Shown piece by piece: positions 28,155-36,493 of a DNA stretch of 56,117 nucleotides. Source of the DNA: Thalassospira xianhensis MCCC 1A02616 (GTDB taxonomy: Bacteria > Pseudomonadota > Alphaproteobacteria > Rhodospirillales > Thalassospiraceae); the NCBI RefSeq assembly GCF_003326475.1, contig NZ_JPWA01000032.1, forward strand, positions 1 through 56,117, in the 5' to 3' direction. The first letter of the stretch is position 1; the number at the start of each line of letters is the position of its first letter. A model generated the notes under the pieces. It saw nothing but the letters and a program-made list of their open reading frames with translations. It was not told the origin of the DNA and made no database searches. The position numbers and the translations under genes are program-made.

Positions 28155-29504
28155 TCAAACGTTCAGCAGAAGGTGTTCACGCTCCCACGCGCTGATCACC
28201 GTCTGGTAGGCATCCCATTCGGCTTCTTTGACGGCCAGAACCGCGGCCGAAAATTCTTCGCCCAACAGGTCTTTTAGCGGTTTGCAGCGATGGAATTTTG
28301 CCAGCGCCTCGTGGATGTGGCGGGGCAGGGAATGTGCCCGGTCATAACCCGAACCTTCGATCTGGGCGGTCGGGTCGATTTCCTCGATAATACCGAGCAA
28401 GCCGCAGGCAAGCGATGCCGCAATCGCCAGATACGGGTTGGCATCCGCACCCGGAATCCGGTTTTCGATGCGGCGTGCATTGGCCGGACCGTTAGGCTGG
28501 CGCAGGCCGACCGTACGGTTATCAAGTGACCAGTGCATGTTGATCGGTGCATCCGACCAGGGCTGCAAACGGCGATAGCTGTTCATGTTCGGGGCCAGAA
28601 GCGGCATGGCAGCCGGAAGGTAACGTTGCAGGCCGCCGACATAGTTCAGGAACATCTGTGAATTATCGCCATTGTCATCGGCAAACAGGTTTTTGCCTGT
28701 TTTGATGTCGATGACGCTCTGATGGATATGCATGGCGCTGCCCGGATGGTTACCCATCGGTTTGGCCATGAATGTGCCATAGACCCCGTGCTTGAGCGCG
28801 GTTTCACGCAGCGTGCGTTTGAACAGGAATGCCTGATCGGCCAGTTCAAGCGGCGCACCGTGATTGAAGTTCATTTCAAGCTGGGCGGGGCCCGACTCGT
28901 GGCTCATGGTATCGGCGTCGATATCCATGGCTTCGCAATAGTCATAGAGGTCTTCGATCAGCGGATCGAATTCGTTGATCGCATCAATGCCAAAGGCGTT
29001 CGATGCCCGTTCCGGGCGGCCCGAACGGCCGATTGGCGGTTCAAGCGGGTTGTCCGGGTCGGTGTTTTTTGCCACCAGATAAAATTCAAGTTCCGGGGCA
29101 ATGATCGGCTTCATGCCGCGTTCTTCAAAGGCGGCCAATACGCGTTTGAGAACGTGGCGCGGCGAGATCGACACCTCGTCGCCATAAAAATGGTAACAGT
29201 CGCAAATAATCTGTGCTGTCGGTTCTTCGTACCACGGCACGACGCGAATGGTTTCCGGATCGGGCACCATGACAACGTCTTTTTCCGCCGGGTCCAGAAA
29301 CGCGTCGGTTTCTTCCGGGTAACCCCCGGTGACCGTCATGGAAAAAATTGCCTCGGGAATGGCAAGGCTTTTGGCTTCAAGCCCGCGCAAAAACTTTTGC
29401 GTTGGCAGAACCTTGCCTCGGGCCACCCCGGACATATCTGGGACAATACATTCGACTTCTTCAATTTTGCGGTCAGAAAGCCACTTTTTGAGATCGGTAC
29501 TCAT
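28155..29504 (-). CDS. Glutamine synthetase family protein, probable gamma-glutamylputrescine synthetase (PuuA-like)
   Basis: 449 aa. GS fold with the N-terminal beta-grasp (VECIVPDMSGVARGKVLP), metal residues in APELEFYL and HESGPAQLEMNF, substrate loop NHPGSAMHIHQSV, ATP-binding NMNSYRRL and RRIENRIPGADANPYLAIAASLACGL. It lacks the longer features of nitrogen-assimilating GlnA and matches PuuA/GlnA-like enzymes that glutamylate polyamines or amines. Directly upstream of potF, which supports polyamine catabolism. ATG 29504 begins the conserved region; a TTG at 29537 would add 11 residues. Confidence 0.88.
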   Translation of the reverse strand: MSTDLKKWLSDRKIEEVECIVPDMSGVARGKVLPTQKFLRGLEAKSLAIPEAIFSMTVTGGYPEETDAFLDPAEKDVVMVPDPETIRVVPWYEEPTAQIICDCYHFYGDEVSISPRHVLKRVLAAFEERGMKPIIAPELEFYLVAKNTDPDNPLEPPIGRSGRPERASNAFGIDAINEFDPLIEDLYDYCEAMDIDADTMSHESGPAQLEMNFNHGAPLELADQAFLFKRTLRETALKHGVYGTFMAKPMGNHPGSAMHIHQSVIDIKTGKNLFADDNGDNSQMFLNYVGGLQRYLPAAMPLLAPNMNSYRRLQPWSDAPINMHWSLDNRTVGLRQPNGPANARRIENRIPGADANPYLAIAASLACGLLGIIEEIDPTAQIEGSGYDRAHSLPRHIHEALAKFHRCKPLKDLLGEEFSAAVLAVKEAEWDAYQTVISAWEREHLLLNV

Positions 29505-29714
29505 GTGTAGTCGGACGCTTTCGCGCCAGTCCTTCAAAATTGCATTTTCTTGCTTTTTCCGGGCGTTTCCCGGTGAAATTCACAAGAAAGGAGGTTTGTC
29601 TTCGATGAATTCAGAATGTTTTTTTGTTATTTGTTTCGATATTCGAATTTTGTGCGAACATTTCGGTGGATAGTCGAAGATATCAATTCATATATCTGGA
29701 TGGCTCCCACCAAG

Positions 29715-29742
29715 TTGCGTTATAGTCGCCCCAGATTATAAG
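29715..29742 (+). promoter_or_regulatory. Likely sigma-70 promoter of dgcNA
   Basis: TTGCGT (29715-29720), 16-bp spacer, TATAAG (29737-29742). About 30 bp before the ribosome binding site of dgcN. Confidence 0.55.
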
Positions 29743-29774
29743 GGCAGCGGTTGGACGCTGGTCAAGGAGGTAAA

Positions 29775-30779
29775 ATGAAAATCGAACATCCGTATCTTAT
29801 GTTTCTTGGTGATGCACCGGACGAACTGGCTGCAAAAACCGCGATTGGCATCAAGCAGTGGCGCCCGGAATGGTGTGTCGCACAGCTAAGTCTTCCGGGC
29901 TGTCAGGCTGATCTTGGCCTGCCGGAAATGTCGATTGCCGAAGCCAAGGCCGCAGGCGTCAAAACCATCGTTCTGGGCGTTGCTAACCGTGGCGGCGTTA
30001 TCGGACCGGCATGGATGGAAACCCTTCTGGCAGCGATTGATGCCGGTATGGATATCGCCAATGGCCTGCATACGCGCCTTTCGACGATTCCCGAACTGGT
30101 CGAAGCCGCCAATGCCAAAGGTGTGAAACTTTTCGATGTGCGTCACTTTGATGGCAAACTGCCGATTGGCAATGGTGAAAAGCGCCCGGGCAAACGTGTC
30201 CTCGCTGTTGGAACTGATTGCTCGGTCGGGAAAATGTACACCGCACTGGCCCTTGATGCCGAAATGAAAAAGCGCGGCATGAAGTCGACTTTCCGTGCGA
30301 CCGGCCAGACCGGCATTTTCATTGCGGGCGAAGGCATTTCGGTTGATGCGGTGATTTCGGACTTTATTTCCGGCGCGGTTGAAACCATTGCGCCGGCCAA
30401 CGAGCCGGACCACTGGGACGTTGTCGAAGGGCAGGGCAGCCTGTTTCATGCATCGTTTGCCGGTGTCTCCATGGGCTTGATCCATGGTTCGCAGCCTGAT
30501 GCGATCATCGTATGCCATGAACCGACCCGTACCCACATGCGTGGTCTGCCGGGTTACAAGCTTCCGGACCTGAAAACCACGATGGAAGTCAACCTGATGC
30601 ATGCGCGCCTGACCAACCCCGATTGCGTGGTTGCCGGTTTTGCGATCAATACCAAGTCGCTTGACGATGCGGCTGCCAAAAAGCTTCTGGCCGAAGTCGA
30701 AGCCGAGTTTGGCCTGCCATGTGTTGACCCGGTTCGGACCGGTGTTGCTCCAATCGTCGACAAGCTGCAGGAGATCTGA
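29775..30779 (+). CDS. dgcN: D-glutamate N-acetyltransferase DgcN (DUF1611 family)
   Basis: 334 aa from ATG 29775, with near-ideal AAGGAGG spaced 5 bases. DUF1611 family: an N-terminal Rossmann-like part (LGVANRGGVIGPAWM) and a C-terminal P-loop-like domain (VGTDCSVGKMYTALALDAEM, then VEGQGSLFHASFAGV). Family members next to dgcA have been described as acetylating D-glutamate in marine bacteria; naming rests on that pairing. dgcA starts 1 bp after the stop. Divergent from the PuuA-like gene. Confidence 0.88.
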   Translation: MKIEHPYLMFLGDAPDELAAKTAIGIKQWRPEWCVAQLSLPGCQADLGLPEMSIAEAKAAGVKTIVLGVANRGGVIGPAWMETLLAAIDAGMDIANGLHTRLSTIPELVEAANAKGVKLFDVRHFDGKLPIGNGEKRPGKRVLAVGTDCSVGKMYTALALDAEMKKRGMKSTFRATGQTGIFIAGEGISVDAVISDFISGAVETIAPANEPDHWDVVEGQGSLFHASFAGVSMGLIHGSQPDAIIVCHEPTRTHMRGLPGYKLPDLKTTMEVNLMHARLTNPDCVVAGFAINTKSLDDAAAKKLLAEVEAEFGLPCVDPVRTGVAPIVDKLQEI

Positions 30780-30780
30780 T

Positions 30781-31761
30781 GTGCCGCGCATAAGTGTCAC
30801 ATCCGAAGTCTGGCCGCTGCGCGGGGCGTTCAAAATCTCGCGCGGGGCCAAGACCGAGGCCCATGTCGTCAAGGTCACCCTGACCGATGGTGAATTCACC
30901 GGATATGGGGAATGTGTTCCCTATGCCCGGTATGGTGAAACCGTCGAAGGTGTCATTGCCGATATCGAGGCCCAGGCCGATGCCCTTTCGCGTGGTATGA
31001 CGCGCAAGGAACTGCAGGACGCGATGAAGGCCGGTGCGGCGCGCAACGCAGTTGATTGTGCCTATTGGGACCTTGAGGCAAAGCGGTTTGGCCGCCGTGC
31101 CTGGGAACTTGCCGAGCGCAAGGCACCCGAAGGTCTGATTACGGCGGAAACGCTTAGCCTTGATACGCCTGATGCGATGCGTGAAGCCGCGCGCAAGGCG
31201 GCATCCGCACCGTTGCTCAAGCTAAAGCTTAACGGTGAAAACGTTCTCGAATCCGTTCGTGCGGTTCGGGAAGGCGCGCCGACATCGCGTTTGATCGTTG
31301 ATGCCAACGAGGCATGGTCGATTGAACTGCTTGAAGATATCGGGGCCGAGCTCGACGCGCTTGGTGTGGAAATGATCGAACAGCCGCTGCCTGCCGGGCA
31401 GGATGATGGCCTGCTAGATATTGATTGTCCGGTGCTGCTTTGTGCCGATGAATCGATCCATACCGTCGCCGATATCCCGCGCCTTGCGCAGCTTTACGAC
31501 ATGATCAATATCAAGCTCGATAAAACCGGTGGTCTGACCGGGGCGCTTGAGCTTGCCGATGCTGCCGCCAAGGTCGGCATGCAGATCATGGTCGGCTGCA
31601 TGGTTGGGACCTCGCTTGCGATGGCGCCGGCGATGATCGTTGCGGCCGATGCGCGCATTGTCGATCTCGACGGGCCGCTCTGGATGGCAAAGGACCGTGA
31701 AAACGGTCTGGCGTTTGACAAGGGCGTCATGGGGCTTCCTGATCGGGCGCTTTGGGGCTGA
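30781..31761 (+). CDS. dgcA: N-acetyl-glutamate racemase DgcA (enolase superfamily, dipeptide-epimerase-like)
   Basis: 326 aa from GTG 30781, 8 bases after GGAGA and 1 bp after dgcN. Enolase-superfamily muconate-lactonising subgroup: capping domain (GYGECVPYARYGETVEGV), the catalytic lysine pair KLKLNG, metal ligands in IVDANEAW, MIEQPLP and CADESIHT, and opposing lysine NIKLDKTGG. By family it racemises N-acetyl-D-glutamate to the L form, which other enzymes deacetylate; Ala-Glu dipeptide epimerase is the alternative. The frame is open 50 codons upstream into dgcN but shows no family similarity there. Confidence 0.88.
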   Translation: MPRISVTSEVWPLRGAFKISRGAKTEAHVVKVTLTDGEFTGYGECVPYARYGETVEGVIADIEAQADALSRGMTRKELQDAMKAGAARNAVDCAYWDLEAKRFGRRAWELAERKAPEGLITAETLSLDTPDAMREAARKAASAPLLKLKLNGENVLESVRAVREGAPTSRLIVDANEAWSIELLEDIGAELDALGVEMIEQPLPAGQDDGLLDIDCPVLLCADESIHTVADIPRLAQLYDMINIKLDKTGGLTGALELADAAAKVGMQIMVGCMVGTSLAMAPAMIVAADARIVDLDGPLWMAKDRENGLAFDKGVMGLPDRALWG

Positions 31762-31799
31762 TCCCGTTCCAGACGGATTTCGATTTTCTCTGATTCTTG

Positions 31800-31836
31800 C
31801 CGCCATACCGGGTTTCCGGTATGGCGGTTTCTTTTT
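31800..31836 (+). terminator. Terminator of dgcNA
   Basis: Perfect 12-bp stem CCGCCATACCGG (31800-31811) / CCGGTATGGCGG (31816-31827), loop GTTT, then TTTCTTTTT. Confidence 0.92.
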
Positions 31837-32042
31837 ATCACTTGGCTGCCTTGCCCTTTATTGCGAGTCGCGAATGTTTCTTGGTTCGCCTTAGGGTTTT
31901 GCGAGTGAGGTGCGTTGGAAAAACAACCTGTGGGCGTGAATCTACGTTCGACTTTGTGTTGAAACAGGTGCTTATTTGCATTTTTTTACGCGCCGTTAGT
32001 TAAAAATTAATTCAAATTTATACTGCCACCTCTTCTGGATAG

Positions 32043-33332
32043 TTGAATTGGCGGTTAAATCAGGGAACGATCATAAAAAATTCGGGGCTGCTGTGGCTCC
32101 TTCGCAAAGATGAGTTGGAGCTGACCCGCGTGCTATCTGGTCCCCGAAGAGATAGTCGGCGCTTCGCAGGGCCACTGCGTTGCCGCTATCGAGATTTCCT
32201 TTACACGCCCCGGCAGGCAGAGTTACTGCATCTGCGGCGCAAGGAATCGGTCCAGTTAACGGCACGTTTTGCTGCCTTTTTCACCCTTGTTCTGCTTGCG
32301 CTTGTCCCGATCTGGGATGGGGCCTATGGCAATGGGTTCTGGCAATCGCAAACCGTGATCATGCGTTTCCTTGTCATGGGGATTGCGATTGCGGTGCTGA
32401 TTAATCGTGCGGTCAGTTCGCGATGGCGACGACGTGCGCCCTATCTGCCGATGTTGTTCCTTGTGATTGCTGCCACCCTGCTTTGCGGTTTTTCCGGGCT
32501 TGATCCGGATGCTTCGGCCAAGATGCTGACCGCGCACAGTTTCCTTTTGCTTGGCATCGTTGTCCTGGTCGCGATCATGCCTTTGACGCTGGCCGAGGCG
32601 GGGATAATGGTCTCGCCCATACTCGTCCTGCTGGTCTTCGGGGCGCAGGGGCCGGTTGCCAGTGGCTATGTTCCGGTTGAAATGATTCTGTCGGTCTTGC
32701 TGCCGCTTGCGGTAATGGCGGCACTGGTGCAGCTTTACCGTACGATTGTTGCCGCCCAGGAAATCGCGATTGATCCGCTGACAGGCGTTTATACCCGTGC
32801 CTTTGGCATGGAAATGCTGCGCCTGAATTTTGAAACCGCCTATCGGAAACGCAGCCCGCTGACCGTGGCCTTCGTCGATCTTGATGATTTTAAAAAGATC
32901 AATGACCAGTTTGGTCATGATTACGGAGATCGTATTCTTGAAGAAGCCGGGCGCAATCTTGCGCACCGGTTCCGGCGTACCGATCTGGTGATCCGCTGGG
33001 GCGGGGAGGAATTCCTTGTTATTCTGCCGGATCTGACGCTGGATCGTGCGAACGATGTCATGCATCGCGTCATGTCACCCGGTCTGGCTGCTCTTGCCAA
33101 TGGCATGACGCAGCAGGCCAGCTATGGCCTTGCCGAACGGATCGAAGACGCCATTTCACAGCCCCACAACCTGATCGATCTGGCGGATCAGCGGATGTAT
33201 GACGCCAAAAAGCGCCATGACCGCGAACAGATCGTTGCTGATGGCCTGTCGGGCCGCAAGGTTGCAAACCCGGTATCGGTCAAACCGTCGGTCCGGGCTG
33301 ATGGCGAGGTTGTCAATCAAACCCTGAACTAG
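32043..33332 (+). CDS. Membrane diguanylate cyclase (GGDEF)
   Basis: 429 aa. About 80 cytoplasmic N-terminal residues, then roughly six membrane helices (about 80-240) and a GGDEF domain (about 245-400) with DPLTGVYTRAFG, VDLDDFKKINDQFGHDYGD and the active site GGEEF at 320-324. An RxxD allosteric I-site (R311-D314) lies exactly five residues before it, so product inhibition is expected. It makes c-di-GMP from GTP. The frame begins with TTG 32043 and no ATG occurs until deep in the protein; GTG near 32130 is another option, so the start is uncertain. The membrane part is not a MASE domain I can name. Confidence 0.87.
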   Translation: MNWRLNQGTIIKNSGLLWLLRKDELELTRVLSGPRRDSRRFAGPLRCRYRDFLYTPRQAELLHLRRKESVQLTARFAAFFTLVLLALVPIWDGAYGNGFWQSQTVIMRFLVMGIAIAVLINRAVSSRWRRRAPYLPMLFLVIAATLLCGFSGLDPDASAKMLTAHSFLLLGIVVLVAIMPLTLAEAGIMVSPILVLLVFGAQGPVASGYVPVEMILSVLLPLAVMAALVQLYRTIVAAQEIAIDPLTGVYTRAFGMEMLRLNFETAYRKRSPLTVAFVDLDDFKKINDQFGHDYGDRILEEAGRNLAHRFRRTDLVIRWGGEEFLVILPDLTLDRANDVMHRVMSPGLAALANGMTQQASYGLAERIEDAISQPHNLIDLADQRMYDAKKRHDREQIVADGLSGRKVANPVSVKPSVRADGEVVNQTLN

Positions 33333-33366
33333 GGCCGTTCCCAAAATAAACTCTTCTGCATTTCGC

Positions 33367-33399
33367 CGGTCACAGGTCCTGTGGCCGTTTTTTATGTTG
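33367..33399 (+). terminator. Terminator of the GGDEF gene
   Basis: CGGTCACAG (33367-33375) / CTGTGGCCG (33379-33387), one G-U pair, loop GTC, then six T. Confidence 0.8.
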
Positions 33400-33769
33400 A
33401 ATCGGGGCGAATCCCGTTTGGGGCGGGGTGGTTTGGCTGATGTATTTTCCGGTGTATTTTCCCGCCCGAATGCCCCTGAAATCGTGAAACTGAGATTTTC
33501 TGCGGGTTTGGAGTATATTCTCATGACGGGAATCGAAGGGTGAATTTTCGAATTCATCGATGGAATCGCAGATTTTCTGTCATTCGCTGGTATTCTGATT
33601 CGCTGTGAGTCGCCAAATTTTCACAAATGAACAGGTGACGGGAATGGGGCCTATGCTGAAAAAGTGACCTCGTATGGGCGGGATTCAGTTCGAAAAAGTG
33701 TCAGTTTGGTGAAATTTTGATCAAAAAAGGTGCATTTATTTTTTTGATAAAAAAATAGTCAAAAACGTG

Positions 33770-33798
33770 TTGCGTCCGCCGGATCTAATGGGTAATGT
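33770..33798 (+). promoter_or_regulatory. Sigma-70 promoter of the small RNA gene
   Basis: TTGCGT (33770-33775), exactly 17 bp, TAATGT (33793-33798). The expected start, about 33804-33806, coincides with the first base of hairpin 1. Confidence 0.7.
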
Positions 33799-33803
33799 CT
33801 ATT

Positions 33804-33912
33804 TGTGCGCTGCGGTAGGACGCAGTGCATTCCGGCGAGCGACTTGTCGCTCGTTTCTTGGACGTTTCCTCCCTAGACTTGGGCCGCTGTCACAGGCGGC
33901 CTTCTTTTTTGC
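33804..33912 (+). ncRNA. Small RNA gene, AbcR/alpha-r15-like
   Basis: About 108 nt with three hairpins. Hairpin 1: 33806-33814 with 33821-33829 (9 bp, one G-U). Hairpin 2: 33836-33842 with 33847-33853 (loop CTTG). A single-stranded stretch with TTTCCTCCCTAGACTT follows, complementary to ribosome binding sites, and then a GGCCGC/GCGGCC terminator hairpin (33882-33901) ending TTCTTTTTT. Hairpin layout, the exposed CCTCCC and the promoter match the Hfq-dependent AbcR (alpha-r15) RNAs of rhizobia, which repress ABC-transporter mRNAs; that assignment is from memory. No open reading frame fits here. Only one copy is seen, whereas AbcR often occurs in pairs. Confidence 0.72.
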
Positions 33913-34075
33913 CTGAATTCCAACGATTTATGTGGATTTCAGGGGGCAGGAATTCTCAGCAAAAATATCATTGTGCTACCCGCGCGGAATTGTGCAGTGC
34001 AAATCGCGCCTTGGTTAAACGCGGATGCTGTTTCCCTTTGGGGCAATCCGGTGCGCGATTGGCCTTCAGCTATGC

Positions 34076-34118
34076 AAAACAAAAGGCACCGTCTGTCTGG
34101 CTGGTGCCTTTGTTCGTT
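34076..34118. terminator. Terminator after the GNAT gene
   Basis: AAAGGCACC (34082-34090) / GGTGCCTTT (34103-34111), extended by ACAAA/TTTGT, with A and T tracts on both sides. Works on the minus strand for 34150-35627; possibly bidirectional. Confidence 0.8.
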
Positions 34119-34149
34119 TGCTGTATGATATGAAGGTCGGGGGGCTGGG

Positions 34150-34761
34150 TTATTTCTCCCGCCCCGGATCGCGTTCCGGGAAATTGCCATCCCCGTCGCC
34201 AAGGCCGCGTTGCATGATCACGCTATCGACCCAGCGGCCGAGCTTGAAACCTGCCGACTGCAATGTACCCGCAACCCGGAAGCCCAGACGCGCGTGCAGC
34301 CCGATAGAGGCCACATTGGCGCTGTCGCCGATCACGGCGACCATCTGGCGATAGCCAAGGGCGGTGCAGCGTTTAATCAGCTCGGACAGAAGTGCACGAC
34401 CGGCCCCCTTACCGACGACATCGGGCGCGATATAGATCGTGTCCTCGACCGTAAAACGATAAGCCGGTCGCGGGCGATAGGCTCCGGCATAGGCAAAGCC
34501 TTCGACGCGGCCATCAATTTCCGCTACCAGATAGGGCAAGCCGCGTTCGCGGACATGCTGCCAGCGCGATGTCAGTTCGGCGATTTCGGGTGCGCGTTCC
34601 TCGAACGAGGCCAAGCCATGCAGGACATGGTGGCCGTAAATTTCGGTGATGCGGCCAAAATCTTCTGGCTCGGCATCGCGGATCACAAGATCCTCAAGGG
34701 GGGCGTCGCCATTTGGCACCGGTTTGCCCGATGGCACAGAAGAAACGGGGCTGGATGTCAT
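34150..34761 (-). CDS. GNAT N-acetyltransferase, phosphinothricin/amino-acid acetyltransferase type
   Basis: 203 aa with a non-conserved 25-residue leader. From residue 25 it matches the Pat/Bar/MnaT family: IRDAEPEDFGRITEIYGHHVLHGLASFEE, AYRPRPAYRFTVEDTIYIAPDVVGKGAGRALL (acetyl-CoA binding loop), and ASIGLHARLGFRVAGTL. Members acetylate the amino group of methionine derivatives, phosphinothricin or other amino acids. Start ATG 34761 overlaps the stop of the N-formylglutamate amidohydrolase gene, so the two are coupled. Confidence 0.88.
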   Translation of the reverse strand: MTSSPVSSVPSGKPVPNGDAPLEDLVIRDAEPEDFGRITEIYGHHVLHGLASFEERAPEIAELTSRWQHVRERGLPYLVAEIDGRVEGFAYAGAYRPRPAYRFTVEDTIYIAPDVVGKGAGRALLSELIKRCTALGYRQMVAVIGDSANVASIGLHARLGFRVAGTLQSAGFKLGRWVDSVIMQRGLGDGDGNFPERDPGREK

Positions 34762-35627
34762 CAGAAGGGGTTCCCGTCAAGATCGTGGAAGCACGAGATC
34801 AGATGCGTCATCTGTTCGCGCAGGGTGTCAAATCCGCGATGGGGCGTGATCGTGTCTTCTTCCATATAAAGCGAGCGTGAAAGCTCGATCTGCAGGCTGT
34901 GCACGTGGTTTTCCGGTTGCCCGTAGTGGCGCGTGCAGAACCCGCCTGCATATGGATCATTGTGCGACGGGGTAAAGCCCAGATCGCGGACACGATCTTC
35001 CACAAAGCGCGTCAAAGACGGATGGCAGGAACTTCCATAGCAATCGCCCAGAACCAGATCAACGCGGTTTTTGCTGCTGTCGACAGAATCCCCGGGCATC
35101 GAATGGCAATCAATCAGGATGCAATAACCAAACTGGTCGCGCGTCGCGTCAATCAGTTTGCGAAGCGCGCTGTGATAGGGGTGGTAATAGGTATCGATCC
35201 GGTGCATCGCCTCGGCAACCGGCAGGCGCGCCTTGTAAATCTCGATCCCGCCACTGACGACGCGCGGGATTGATCCCAGCCCCGAGAGGGCCCGCATCGA
35301 ATGAATGTCGGCATCCGAGGGCAGGGGGCCATCAAACATGCGAGGGTCAAGTTCCAACGCCCCGCGATTGACATCAACAAAGGCACGCGGAAATGTCGCG
35401 CACAGCATCGGGGCGCCAAGTTTGGGGGCGCTCGCAAAAAGCTGATCGACAAAGGCATCCTCGGATGCACGCAGGGCAAACGAGTCAATGCGGGCAATCT
35501 CGATCAATTCCTGCGGATAATGGCGCCCGGAATGGGGCGATGCAAACACCACCGGCAGGGTTTGCCGGGATGGCAGGATGACGGTTGCCGGTCCACTGCC
35601 GGTAAGATCCGATGGCAACTGGTTCAT
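34761..35627 (-). CDS. N-formylglutamate amidohydrolase family protein
   Basis: 288 aa of the FGase family (HutG of the formyl type). Seen: FASPHSGRHYP (metal His), RASEDAFVDQLF, AFVDVNRGALELDPRMFDGPL, YYHPYHSALRKLID, LIDCHSMPG and DPYAGGFCTRHYGQPENHVHSLQIELSR. These zinc enzymes release formate from N-formyl-glutamate or related N-acyl amino acids. No hutHUI genes are near, so a histidine pathway role is not shown. Coupled to a downstream GNAT acetyltransferase; together they may process N-acyl amino acids. Confidence 0.88.
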   Translation of the reverse strand: MNQLPSDLTGSGPATVILPSRQTLPVVFASPHSGRHYPQELIEIARIDSFALRASEDAFVDQLFASAPKLGAPMLCATFPRAFVDVNRGALELDPRMFDGPLPSDADIHSMRALSGLGSIPRVVSGGIEIYKARLPVAEAMHRIDTYYHPYHSALRKLIDATRDQFGYCILIDCHSMPGDSVDSSKNRVDLVLGDCYGSSCHPSLTRFVEDRVRDLGFTPSHNDPYAGGFCTRHYGQPENHVHSLQIELSRSLYMEEDTITPHRGFDTLREQMTHLISCFHDLDGNPF

Positions 35628-35732
35628 TGTCGTTTGTTATATCTTCCCTAAACTGGATGATGATCATAGCAACAGCGATCCATCCCGTCCCCCCATAGAT
35701 GAAGATTTTTTGTCAAAAAACCAATTGAGGGG

Positions 35733-35761
35733 TTGCACCTTTTTCTGCCTTGGGCTAAATA
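35733..35761 (+). promoter_or_regulatory. Promoter of the tRNA-Val pair
   Basis: TTGCAC (35733-35738), 17-bp spacer, TAAATA (35756-35761), about 74 bp before the first tRNA. Confidence 0.65.
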
Positions 35762-35834
35762 CCGCCTCGCCGTCACAAACGGCGCTGACTAAGCCTTCCG
35801 CTTTGAAGGCCGGTCAGATGAAAGATGGGTTAGA

Positions 35835-35911
35835 GGGCCTATAGCTCAGTTGGTTAGAGCGTTCGCTTGACATGCGAGAGGTCACAAGTTCGAGTCTTGT
35901 TAGGCCCACCA
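35835..35911 (+). tRNA. tRNA-Val(GAC), first copy
   Basis: 77 nt with encoded CCA. Acceptor GGGCCTA/TAGGCCC, D-stem GCTC/GAGC, anticodon stem TTCGC/GCGAG with loop TTGACAT (anticodon GAC at 35869-35871), T-stem ACAAG/CTTGT with TTCGAGT loop. All stems pair. Confidence 0.97.
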
Positions 35912-35928
35912 TCTTTCCCCAAATACAG

Positions 35929-36005
35929 GGGCCTATAGCTCAGTTGGTTAGAGCGTTCGCTTGACATGCGAGAGGTCACAAGTTCGAGTCTTGTTAGGCC
36001 CACCA
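35929..36005 (+). tRNA. tRNA-Val(GAC), second identical copy
   Basis: Same 77-nt sequence as the first copy, 17 bp downstream of it, anticodon GAC, CCA encoded. Presumably processed from one transcript. Confidence 0.97.
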
Positions 36006-36011
36006 TTTCCT

Positions 36012-36042
36012 CCCCGCCGGTTTCCGAGCGGGGTTTTGTGTT
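36012..36042 (+). terminator. Terminator of the tRNA-Val operon
   Basis: CCCCGC (36012-36017) / GCGGGG (36028-36033) followed by TTTTGTGTTT. Confidence 0.85.
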
Positions 36043-36217
36043 TCTGGCCTGAAATTCTGGATTTTCCCAAGGTTATCAAGGCTTCCGGCGTGTCACGGCT
36101 CAGCCGTATATTTCCCGCTTGAAGTTGGTCGTGTTATGTGTTGAATGCATTCAATCGAGCGTTTTGTTCCGGTCTGATGCGCTATCATCGGGCCAGGCGA
36201 TCTGACGGAGGCCTTCC

Positions 36218-36478
36218 ATGATCATGTCTTTTGAAACCGTCCTTGGCCTTCTTGCCGGATCACTGACCACGATTGCCTTCCTGCCGCAGGTCATCCGCAC
36301 CTGGCGCACGCGCTCGACGGCTGATATCTCGCTTGTGATGTTTCTGATCCTGTGCACGGGGATCGCACTTTGGCTGGTTTATGGCCTGGTCCGTGGCGAC
36401 TGGCCGGTGATCATTGCCAACGGTTTTACCCTTGTGCTGGCCTCGACCATCCTGTTTTTCAAGCTTCGCCACGGATAA
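36218..36478 (+). CDS. SemiSWEET-type sugar transporter (PQ-loop)
   Basis: 86 aa, three membrane helices: GLLAGSLTTIAFLPQVIRTWR (PQ motif), ADISLVMFLILCTGIALWLVYGL and PVIIANGFTLVLASTILFFKL (Asn in helix 3). This is the standard bacterial SemiSWEET size; it works as a homodimer and carries small sugars passively. GGAGG lies 7 bases before ATG 36218. Convergent with the ABC operon, 15 bp apart. Confidence 0.92.
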   Translation: MIMSFETVLGLLAGSLTTIAFLPQVIRTWRTRSTADISLVMFLILCTGIALWLVYGLVRGDWPVIIANGFTLVLASTILFFKLRHG

Positions 36479-36493
36479 CCGGGCCTTCCGGTT

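Larger units (their letters stand above)
33333..34149. other. Intergenic region after the GGDEF gene
   Basis: 817 bp without a protein gene. In order: GGDEF terminator (33367-33399), AT-rich DNA with no clear feature (33400-33769), the small RNA promoter and gene (33770-33912), about 160 bp of nothing evident, and the terminator of the GNAT gene (34076-34118). Confidence 0.6.

Noticed and set aside
29886..30899. 337-codon minus-strand frame opposite dgcN/dgcA
   Set aside because: Opposite a well-supported gene pair; the translation has no family features.
35835..36005. Integrated element at the tRNA-Val genes
   Set aside because: No integrase and no repeat of the tRNA 3' end beyond the second full tRNA copy.
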